Below are positions 33,901-41,230 of a DNA stretch of 41,230 bases, one piece after another. Source of the stretch: Acanthamoeba lenticulata (taxonomy: Eukaryota > Discosea > Longamoebia > Acanthamoebidae); the NCBI GenBank assembly GCA_002179805.1, contig NAVB01000712.1, positions 1 to 41,230 of the forward strand. The letters run 5' to 3'. Each line of letters begins with the position of its first letter. Position 1 is the stretch's first letter. The translations under genes and the position numbers were made by a program. A model generated the notes under the pieces. The model saw only the letters and a list, made by a program, of their open reading frames with translations, was not told the DNA's origin and searched no databases.

Positions 33901-35507
33901 GGTTGTTTCGGGCGCGCCTCCGCAGTGAAGGCCGAACTCACACGCACGCACCTTTCTCAAACTTGGCGCGGAGCTGGTTCATCTGCATCGTGCTGCCGGC
34001 CTCGCGGAAGATGCCCTCGGACATGGCGCCGTTTTGCTTGTGGAGGACCTCTAACGCTCGCACGATGAGGAGCGGCACCTGGAGGCCCGGGTGGCTCTCT
34101 CGCTGGCGCTCCATCACCTCTGTGAGCGGCGCGCCAAACACTCGGCCTTTGCCTTTGGGAGCGAATTGCCCACGCGCGCGCGGGTGGCGGTCAGCAACAC
34201 GAGGGAGAGCCTTCCCAAGCAGAGGCGCCACACAAGAAACGAGAATATCAGGAGGGGACCGTACTCGAGGCGGGCGCGGGCGGGGGCACGTCGCTGGTGG
34301 TGAGGATGTTCTTGGCGGCCAGCACGGTGGCCGACGGGCGGTAGAGAAGCCATGTGCTGAGGTAGTTCAGCAGGCTCTCCTTCTCCTTGGCCGTGGCGGC
34401 CGGTTTCCCGCCGCCGCCCTCAGCCTCGGCCGCCAAGTGCTGTTTGGCCGCCATCTCTACCGCGGCGGGCGCCATCTCCGCCTGGGCCCAGTCGCGCCGT
34501 GCGTCAGACGCGCCGCTGCCCGACGACGACAAGTCGCCCGTGGCGGCCACGGTGTCGATGACCAGGCTTCTCAGCGAGGCGCCCTCGACGGAGCCCGAGC
34601 TCTGCGGTGCGAGGGTGTCCCCGCTGGTCATGCGCCGCGAGATGCCGCGGCTCGAGTAGAGCTTGTCCTTGATGTTCTCCTGCCCGAAGAGCCGCGCCGA
34701 AGGCGGCATCTCAGGAAGCGGCGGCGGCGCGTCGCCGAGCTCGCCGCCCACCGGGCCCTGATGGTATTGGTGATCGATTTCGGGCTCGGTCAGGGCCTGG
34801 CGCACCGAGCGGCGCCAGGAGATCGAAGCCCCTTCGGTCTGGCGTCGAGCCAGGACGTGCGGCGCAGGAGCCACGGCGTCGCTGCTGCCGCTGCCGAGCG
34901 GCTTGGGCGGCAGCGGAGGAGGCATACGCCGCGAGGCGCCCGCGGGGCGCTTCGGGAGCTCCGCCTCGCCGCTCCCGACCGCCACGGAGGCGGACCTCTG
35001 GCGAGGACTCTCGTCGATGCTCGGCGGGAAGTCCGCGCTGCGCTGCCTCTGGAGGCGCTGTGCGATCTGCTGCGCGATCTGCTGCTGCTGCATCTGCTGA
35101 AGCCCTAGCTGGGCTTGGCGCGGCGAAGGGAGCGTGTTTCCTGCCGTCTGAGCTGAGCCCTCCCCAGCCTCTGCCTGTCCGCACAAGGGCCAAGAAGCAG
35201 GTAACACAACGTCAAGGAGGCAGCGCGGGCCGTAATGCGTGGTGGCGCGTACCTCGACTGGGGCCATTGCTGTGGCGGGGGCGGGCTGGCCGGCAGCCGC
35301 GAAGAGCTTGGGGGGCGGTGCCGGCCTGGCAGGTGAAGGAGGCTGTTGCTGTGCTTGCTGTGCTTGTTGGTGGTGTGCGGGCTGCCCTCGAATTGCGTGC
35401 TGCCGCCACCTCTTTTTGTCATCTGCACCTGCATGTACACCCTCGTCAGTTGGGCCAACGGCAGTCATCTCCTCAAGCCAAGGCCTCCCCGCACCTTGCG
35501 CCTCCAT
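30993..35507 (-). CDS. RhoGAP - RasGEF signalling protein
   Basis: About fourteen predicted exons, complement(30993..31417, 31507..31636, 31735..31905, 31997..32059, 32135..32350, 32386..32548, 32642..32719, 32782..32910, 33010..33042, 33157..33389, 33482..33861, 33952..34140, 34265..35507), give about 1100-1150 aa. About the first 400 residues are Gln/Pro/Ser-rich and disordered. RhoGAP follows (FGAPLTEVMERQ; Arg finger in EGIFREAGS; NVNNVANLLKAFLRELPEPLL). Next come an acidic linker, a RasGEF N-terminal domain (GTLTKLVEHLTGDQ...TWVENYWYDFDG) and a CDC25-type catalytic domain (HPAELARQMTLSEF; NVLELVRRFNL; YLSDLTFIEEGN). It would inactivate Rho-type and activate Ras-type GTPases. Segments 35175..35252 (78 nt) and 33617..33685 (69 nt) are splice-bounded, stop-free and in frame, so probably introns. 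One junction (32351..32385) would be only 35 nt long, and another is GC-AG. Confidence 0.75.
31637..31734 (-). other. Predicted GC-AG intron in the RasGEF catalytic domain
   Basis: The exon ends CGCCTGAGG followed by GCACGC; the acceptor is CAACAG before CGCACGTGG. Splicing gives HRLRRTWEAM, matching the conserved R-L-x-x-T-W spacing of CDC25 domains. A GT six bases further would insert two residues there. Confidence 0.5.
32351..32385 (-). other. 35-nt frame-shifting segment between RasGEF-N and catalytic domains
   Basis: The RasGEF-N frame (ISRKVPMRARY...) and the downstream catalytic frame (AKERGPLTLPGL...) differ. A GTGCCC...TCTAAG segment of only 35 nt would join them in phase 0. That is very short for a spliceosomal intron; a sequence indel is the alternative. 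Confidence 0.5.
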
Positions 35508-35623
35508 GACGCCCTCGCTCGCAGGTTCGGTTTGTTTTTTGGTTGCTCAATGAATTGCGTTACGATAAATGAAGCGGGCAACAAAGAAACAGATAAGAAA
35601 CCATTTTCCTTGTGCATGTCACG

Positions 35624-36851
35624 TCACCCTCTCTTTTGCAACTTGATGATGCATATCTCATCACACCGATAGTCGGGATGGTACTCTTCCCAGCCCAACA
35701 CCTGCAGACAAAGCTCAGTCAATAAAAGAGAACGATTCCTATCTTCTGAAGTGGGTGCCCCAAGTGATCAGCGTGCCTCGATGTCGAAACGCGAGGAGGC
35801 CAGCTCTTCAAACTTGCGGTCGATCTCTTTGGAGCGCCCCTCGTGCGCAATAAGAATGATCGTCTTGCTCGATGAGAGGATATCAAGGGCGTTGAGGAGC
35901 AGCGGCACAGCTTCCTCGGCGTATATGATGTCGGAGCCCACGATCAGGTCGAAAGGTGGCTTGTATTCGTCGTTGATGTCTGCGCGATAAGCGACAGACA
36001 CAAGAGGTCAACAGGATGAAAGACGGCTCAATAACTGTTGCACCTTCAGCTGAGGAGCTCCAGTCCAACTCGCCGGCGCGTATGGTGACGGGCCGGACGA
36101 GAGAGGCCTGATCCTCGCCAGGACATGTAGTGCTTCGGTAGCCAAAGTTTCGGTCAATGTTGGCTTCCATCACGTCCTGGCGGTCATAATACGGTCAAAA
36201 AAGGTGAGCCACATAGGACAAAAGAGACACGCGTACAATCTGGTCATACAAGTCGGTGAGGTGGACGTTAGCGCCAAGCCAGGCTAATGCGATGCCAACA
36301 AGCCCACAGCCAGCACCCAGCTCAACGACCCGCAACCCTGCAAGGAATGCCAACGCAAACGTTAACGTTCAAGCAAGTGGTAGAACGCCGCCACGCAACA
36401 CTCGCATCCATACCAGTGAAGTCGAACCGGCCATGAATGTGCTCCATATACTTGAGCAACACGATGCTCTGCATGTGTTTGTACCGTTAGATGACCGAGG
36501 CATGAGCGGGTTCATAAACCCTGCAAGGGCAGAGCCGTACAGCGTCCCACAGGTAGCAGCCGCAACCACTGTCGAATGTTTGCACGATGGCAAACCGACG
36601 ACCAGCAAAGTCGACCCAGGCCAGTCGGTCATCTTCTTCCGTCAGCAGAGCCGGCCATCGGCTTTCGTTCTGTCTGTAACAAAGAGTGCGGTGAGCTCCC
36701 AACCTCCAGCGAGCGACGGTAGCGGGAGGTGAGGGTCGTACTTGGCGAGGACAACCTCCACATCTCCAAGTACCACCTTCTGCAAGCGATTGCCCTCGCG
36801 ATAAGGCAACCACTGCGTGACGGACGAGCTCCTCTCCACCCCGGCCCACAT
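35624..36851 (-). CDS. METTL21-like protein lysine methyltransferase
   Basis: Seven predicted exons, complement(35624..35701, 35777..35979, 36044..36176, 36237..36337, 36414..36468, 36541..36673, 36742..36851), give 270 aa, normal for this family. The SAM-binding motif I is VVELGAGCGLVGIALAWLGA. The upstream acidic-tryptophan stretch CYLWDASIVLLKYME matches the family's WDA region. The post-I motif is VHLTDL. The DxxY-type motif is DLIVGSDIIYAEE, typical of class VII (METTL21/EEF-KMT) enzymes that methylate lysines on chaperones or translation factors; the substrate cannot be told. The last exon (VLGWEEYHPDYRCDEICIIKL) gives the family's C-terminal strand and is reached only through a GC-AG intron. 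The start is the first ATG of the frame. Confidence 0.8.
35702..35776 (-). other. Predicted GC-AG intron before the last METTL21-like exon
   Basis: The exon ends GACATCGAG followed by GCACGC; the acceptor is TCTGCAG before GTGTTGGGC. This 75-nt intron is phase 0 and joins FDIE to VLGWEEYHPDY. Without splicing the frame stops two codons later. There is no GT donor in the flanking bases. Confidence 0.6.
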
Positions 36852-36955
36852 CTGTTGCGCTGGTTTGTCTCGTTGGGTATCTATCTCTTTTTCTCCATAA
36901 TTTGTTTATTTTCTTCACGTTTCTCAATCTTCCCTTTGGCTGAGTGCCTCAAACG

Positions 36956-37973
36956 TCACACCTGGGCAGCAACATCAGCCAGCAAGGCCTTGGCTTTAGC
37001 GTCGCTGTCCTCGAGTTTAGCCTTGGCGACTTCAATCAGTTCGCGAACTCGCTGTTTCTCGGCGTCAAGCTTGGCTTCCCACTCCTTCCGGAGAGCCTCT
37101 TCACGTTCGCGCTGGTCCTGCTCCCACTTGGCCTTGGCCTCTTGCAGCTCGGCCTCCTTCTGCTGGAGCAACGACTCCTTCTCCATCTCAAACTTTTCCT
37201 GCTCCTGTTTGCCGCAAGGAGGTCCAGGAGTCAGGAAACCAGTCAGACTGGTGCCGTTGATGCGGCAAGTGCGGAATGCTCGTGGGAAAGAGGGAGCAAA
37301 CCTGCTGTCGGCACTGTTCAAACTCGAGCTTGATGGTCTCGACTTCTTGGATCATCCTCTCCGCGAACGCCTCTCCGTACTCTTCGTTGTTCTCCTCGTC
37401 GTCATCAATGTCAGCAGCCGACTCTGTGCCGCTCTTTGCTTCTTCACTATCGCTGGTCTTGGGCGCGGTGGACGTCCGCTGACCCTGCGGCGCAGTGGGG
37501 CTGGTCTGGGCCGCCGTAGATGTCTTTCGTGGCCCCAAGGTGACGGCGAACCAGCCACGCACCTGCGCAAAGTCCTTCAACGTGCGAATGTTCTTGGCCA
37601 GCTGTGGGATGACTTCAAACCACAAGCGCGTAAGAGTAGAGTTTTTAACACAACGGCATGCAGCGTGCACGCTGTAGCTGTACCTGGTGTGACAAAGACC
37701 TCGCGATCCTGCAGCGGCCGGCAGCATGGAAGATGAATTAGAGGTGTGAGATTTACGGTCAAATTGGTAAGGAGGCGCACGCACGTAAACACCAGTGCCG
37801 GTCTGGTACATGAGCGCCACTTCCTCGAGCACATCCTTGGCGTTGTAGAGGCGAGCCAAATCCTTGTCCTCGAAGCCGAGTCGGATCCAGTCCTCCTTGC
37901 CCGTCACTGTAACCTTGGACGTGCGCACAACCCACGCCGACGGTCGCAAAATCGATGGATCTTGCCCTTGCAT
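36956..37973 (-). CDS. Coiled-coil protein of unknown function
   Basis: Four predicted exons, complement(36956..37204, 37302..37612, 37684..37708, 37785..37973), give 257 aa, including a 25-nt micro-exon (DREVFVTP) whose phases fit exactly. Residues about 1-95 form a small globular region (WIRLGFEDKDLARLYNAKDV...IPQLAKNIRTLKDFAQ) that I do not recognise. A Thr/Ser/Pro-rich and then acidic linker (DIDDDEENNEEYGEAF) follows. About residues 155-257 are a continuous charged coiled coil (EQEKFEMEKESLL...DAKAKALLADVAAQV). There is no signal or membrane segment. It lies between the methyltransferase and BPI genes, all on the minus strand with gaps of 104-114 nt. Confidence 0.75.
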
Positions 37974-38003
37974 CTTGCACCACACTAATAAGAAGAAAGG
38001 TCT

Positions 38004-38009
38004 TTTATT
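38004..38009 (-). terminator. AATAAA poly(A) signal candidate of the BPI-family gene
   Basis: On the minus strand an AATAAA lies about 80 nt past the stop at 38088, within an A/T-rich block (about 38000-38062), just before the start of the next gene at 37973. Confidence 0.3.
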
Positions 38010-38087
38010 CTTATTTTTCCTTAAAATCAAAAATAAATTAAAAATTAAAAAATTTACAAAAAGCCTGCTGGTGGTCGGGCCACGGGG

Positions 38088-40874
38088 CTAGTTGATAACG
38101 GAGAGAACGGGATCGACCAGAGCCGCGGGAGGAGTGGCGTCGAGGGTGATGTTGAAGTTGGTGCTGACGACGGCGTAATGTGGCCTGAAGCTCAGCGTCA
38201 CGTTCGAAAGAGTGAGACTCTTGGATGAGATATAGGCCAGGGGAATGCCCTATACACGTGTGGATACAGTGACGCCGACGTCAGTAACAGCAAACCGATG
38301 TTGTTCGGCTTTGGAAGGAAAAGTCGCACCCTCTCGCCATAGACGTTGAGGATGGGCACGAAGATGTCTGACATCACAAACTCTGCGATGGTCTGCAGCA
38401 GCGTCACGTCGAATCCGCCGATGGCCGAGGACTGCAGGACAGAGCGGTGAGTACACTCGGCGCGTCCTACCGGTCGTCAAGCGAGCAAATGGGGGTCAAG
38501 CGACGCACCACAAGGCTCAAACTGATGTTAAAGTTGGTAAAATCGGCCGTGAGATTGCCTTTGGCCAGGGCCGCCTGTTGTAGAAACGATTGAGCCAAGT
38601 GCATTGACGCATTCCATGGAGGGCGTGGCCATACAGTGAACGCGATGGCGACATCAATGCCGAGAGTGAAGGCGGGAACATTGGTGCCATTGGCCAGGAT
38701 AGCGTAACAGATCGCGTCGAATGTCATGACTTCGCCCAAATCTGGCGTGGTCAAGGAGGAGGAGAGGAGTAAGAAGAAGAGGGGAAAGCTCATGTTCATC
38801 ATCATGCACTCGAACAATTCATTGGAAAGCATCAGGCCAAGTGGTGGTACCTTTGATGCCGATGGTGGTCACAGGCGGGGAGGTGGCCCGCACCTCGAAC
38901 TTTATGCCGGCGTTGGGGAATTTTTGGTACCTGGCCGCCCGCCCAGTCGTCTGAGTCGTGCATGAAGGAAGAACGTGGCGTGAGGGGGAAGAGAAGGGGG
39001 GGGGGGACGTGTACAGGCCGGGCAGGAAAAAGGCCCAGTCTGATGTGTTGAGTGGGAGGGGGAAGTTGGGCGGAATGGAGGACTTGTCCAATGTGAGGAC
39101 CAGCTTGCCTGGAGAGGGATCATGATGAGAGACCACAAGAATTCGCACGCGACGGCTGAGGGAGAAAGAATGAACGGCCAACTTACCGGCGGCAAAATAG
39201 GCGCATCCGAGGGAGGTGACAAAGCTCTCATGCACCAGCAGCTGCAAGTTTCGGTCGCCCAACTGCTCCAGATCTTCTCCCACACCACCAAACAATAATA
39301 CATGAGCTATTTCGTTCTCTTGTCTTGGAGCGGAGGTTGTGGACCCCCCCCATACCGGGAATCATCTCGGCCGAAGGGAATGGGCAGTTGAAGGTGCCAT
39401 TGAGCCAGTAGAAGCGACCTGTGCATAAGCGAGCGGGTATGAAGGTGAGATGGGTTGAGGCTCGTGCATGAGTTATGTGACAATACCGACGTGATCAGTC
39501 ACCGCGCCGTAGGACGGAATGTAGGGATTGACGGGCTCGGTGACGAGCCCATAGTTGATGCCCACGATGTCGTTCACAGCCATCTTGATGGGGAATGTGG
39601 ACACATACCTGGTCGAGTTGAGCCAGTAAGTAAGCACACAAGGGCCCAGATGTGTGTGATTGGGGGGAAAGGATGAATGCATAGCATAGGGGAGAGAAGA
39701 CGCACTGGGTGTTGATGGACGAAATGGCGTTGGTCACCTGTTGCTTCATCGCGTCAAGGAAGACGTCCTTGATCTTGCCCTTGAAGAGATCGACGAACAC
39801 ACCGTAGAACCACCTGAATGATGGAGCCAGAACATAGAGGAGCACAATTGGTACGGTCGTTGTTGTGGTGCTTCATTGCTCAGCGTATGAGGGGGAATGG
39901 AGTCGTACGAGGCGCCGCCGTGCACAGAGACGTCGAATCGCTGGAGGCTTGGGTTGACCGAACCGGCGTAGATCTCCGGCTCGCCCTGGTGGTTGAGAGC
40001 GACGATGTCGATGTCCATCTGCCGTCCCCCAAGGTACTTCATGAGTGGACGTCGCTGCTACACAGGCCAGAAGCGAGGGAAAGAAAGGAAAGCCGTACGG
40101 TGAGGATGACGTTGACCGTCGCGTCGCCAGATCCAGAGATGAAGAGGGCCGAGTAGTGGAAGTCGAGGTCGACTCGGAAGGAGATCTGGGACCTGTGGGC
40201 GGCATGAGCTCAAGCTGGCTCACAAGTCGCTGTCTTTCGCGCGCAAGCGGGACCACATGCGTCGCGATAGGACGTACAGCTGGATACGGATGATGCCGTC
40301 GAGGGCGGCCGGATCTGCTACCACCTGCACCGACAAGGGTCCAAACTGCCACTGTGATAGTCGAATATTGTACAAGCTGGCGTCTCGCGGCTATCAGTTC
40401 ACTGCGCTCAAGTCGCAGCAGAACATGAAGTCGAGGCGCGAGGAGGACGTACTCGTAGTCGATGCTGATACCGATGGGTGTCCCAACGCTACCCGACTGC
40501 ACGATAAATAAATGAAGAACAAATTTGCTGCTGGGTGAACCACCTGCATGACAGGTTATGAAAGTTGAAAGAGGGGAACGTACGATGGTGTTGATGCTGA
40601 TGTGTGCAATAGCATTCTCGACGATAGAGCGCGTGTCGGTGGCAGCTTGCTTAAATCCTGACACGCTGAAAAGAGATCTGAAGCCTGCCCAAGGATAGAT
40701 GAAAGCAGGGCGTCCAGGGACTGGCGTGGTATCGCCCCCTGAGTCGTCATTTACAATGGCTATGCGGTTGCCCGTAGCGCGAGCCTGGGCGCCCACCGCA
40801 ATGAGAGCCAGAAACGTGACGAGGCCGAGCAAGACGAGAGCGGCTCGCAGCCTGACGCTTGGCACCGCCTTCAT
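38088..40874 (-). CDS. Secreted BPI/LBP/CETP-family lipid-binding protein
   Basis: Fifteen predicted exons, complement(38088..38249, 38330..38431, 38509..38574, 38635..38741, 38851..38930, 39015..39108, 39187..39276, 39356..39418, 39487..39608, 39706..39813, 39909..40054, 40099..40192, 40278..40351, 40449..40496, 40584..40874), give 548 aa, near the usual 450-500 for two-domain members plus a longer N-terminus. Residues about 10-30 are a strong signal peptide (ALVLLGLVTFLALIAVGA). The body alternates amphipathic beta strands, with the first barrel containing ISIDYEYWQFGPLSVQ, SQISFRVDLDFHYSALF and the helix WFYGVFVDLFKGKIKD. The second barrel ends IPLAYISSKSLTLSNVTLSF. Several Asn-x-Ser/Thr sites are present. 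The family binds lipopolysaccharide or other lipids extracellularly or in phagosomes; in a bacteria-eating amoeba a bacterial-envelope role is plausible but inferred. Confidence 0.8.
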
Positions 40875-41103
40875 TTTCGTGTTTGTGTTGTGTTTTAAAT
40901 AATTGATGTTTTTCTCCTTTTGCTCGTACATTTTCTGCTCGTGTTTTCTTTTTTCTGTTGCGGTGGTCTTGGTCATGGTGCGCCGTTGAAACTCCCTGTG
41001 TTCTGTGCGACGCCAGCTTTGTCTCCGCAGGTGTGCAACCGGAGGATCGCTTGGGGAGCGGTTGAGGCTCGATGAGCGCCGACACTTTTTTGCGCCCGCA
41101 ACA
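40875..41103. promoter_or_regulatory. 5' flank of the BPI-family gene, possible divergent promoter
   Basis: These 229 nt lie upstream of the BPI start. The frame of exon 1 remains open upstream with in-frame ATGs, but composition there is A/T- and Lys-codon-rich, unlike a secretion signal, so 40874 was taken as the start. If the plus-strand ATG at 41104 is real, this is a shared promoter. Confidence 0.35.
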
Positions 41104-41230
41104 ATGACCGCCGTGCGTGTGCCTCCCTTGCGCTTGGCTCCACTTGCCACCCCACCAAGCTTGGCGCCTCTCCCCGAATGCGGCGGTGCAGGAAATGGAG
41201 ACACACCCCGAGGCCGCAGTACATCTTTGC
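41104..41230 (+). CDS. Possible first exon of a plus-strand gene (partial)
   Basis: An ATG followed by an open frame (MTAVRVPPLRLAPLATPP...) runs to the window edge, with C-ending codons like local coding exons and a Pro/Leu/Ala-rich, low-complexity product. It is divergent from the BPI gene. With 42 codons visible and no domain, this is only a candidate. Confidence 0.25.
   Translation, partial: MTAVRVPPLRLAPLATPPSLAPLPECGGAGNGDTPRGRSTSL

Noticed and set aside
33693..35108. 471-codon plus-strand frame opposite the RhoGAP-RasGEF N-terminus
   Set aside because: It is composition-driven (Arg/Ala/Gly-rich), without motifs, and antisense to exons with a recognised RhoGAP domain.
1..41230. tRNA, rRNA, transposase or viral genes
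   Set aside because: Reading both strands I saw no cloverleaf-like tRNA, rRNA core sequence, transposase, integrase, reverse-transcriptase or capsid motif.

Overview
The window is nuclear DNA from an intron-dense, GC-rich protist. I infer an amoebozoan of the Acanthamoeba type: introns are short (mostly 45-130 nt) with gtacg/gtgcg-like donors, genes are separated by only 60-600 nt, and one gene is a Dictyostelium-style Shk kinase (kinase followed by SH2). The sequence gives no direct species tag. There is no sign of bacterial operons, insertion sequences, CRISPR or organellar DNA. I rebuilt the gene models by hand from splice-site phase. In the twelve models complete within the window the exon lengths sum to a multiple of three, but exact junctions remain predictions.

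Layout: 1-890 (+) 3' end of the GPI transamidase subunit PIG-T; 950-2379 (-) TPR-like protein of unknown role; 2504-6728 (-) TEX2/Nvj2-type PH-SMP lipid-transfer protein with a very long charged tail; 7258-16924 (+) 34-exon Furry/Mor2/Tao3-family morphogenesis scaffold with an Arg-Asp repeat block; 17033-20097 (-) chromatin reader combining an ASH2-type PHD-like/winged-helix module, a CDCA7-type zinc finger and two chromodomains; 20722-21705 (+) intronless four-TM protein with a Gly/Tyr-rich tail; 22283-24408 (+) Shk-type kinase; 24575-26976 (+) F-box / degenerate Rho GTPase / ZZ zinc-finger protein; 27091-30778 (-) DUF4395 / SLAC1-TDT channel / hemerythrin-like fusion; 30993-35507 (-) RhoGAP-RasGEF; 35624-36851 (-) METTL21-like methyltransferase; 36956-37973 (-) coiled-coil protein; 38088-40874 (-) secreted BPI/LBP-family protein; 41104-end (+) possible start of another gene.

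Functionally this is a mixed housekeeping and signalling neighbourhood rather than a dedicated cluster. Several products point to signalling and the cell cortex: Furry, RhoGAP-RasGEF, the Shk kinase, the Rho-like F-box protein and the four-TM protein. The strongest novelty candidates are three unusual domain combinations: the F-box/pseudo-Rho/ZZ protein, the DUF4395-SLAC1-hemerythrin protein, and the ASH2-like/chromo/CDCA7-zinc-finger/chromo protein. A second observation is three predicted GC-AG introns with nearly identical donor sites, each required to keep a conserved domain intact.
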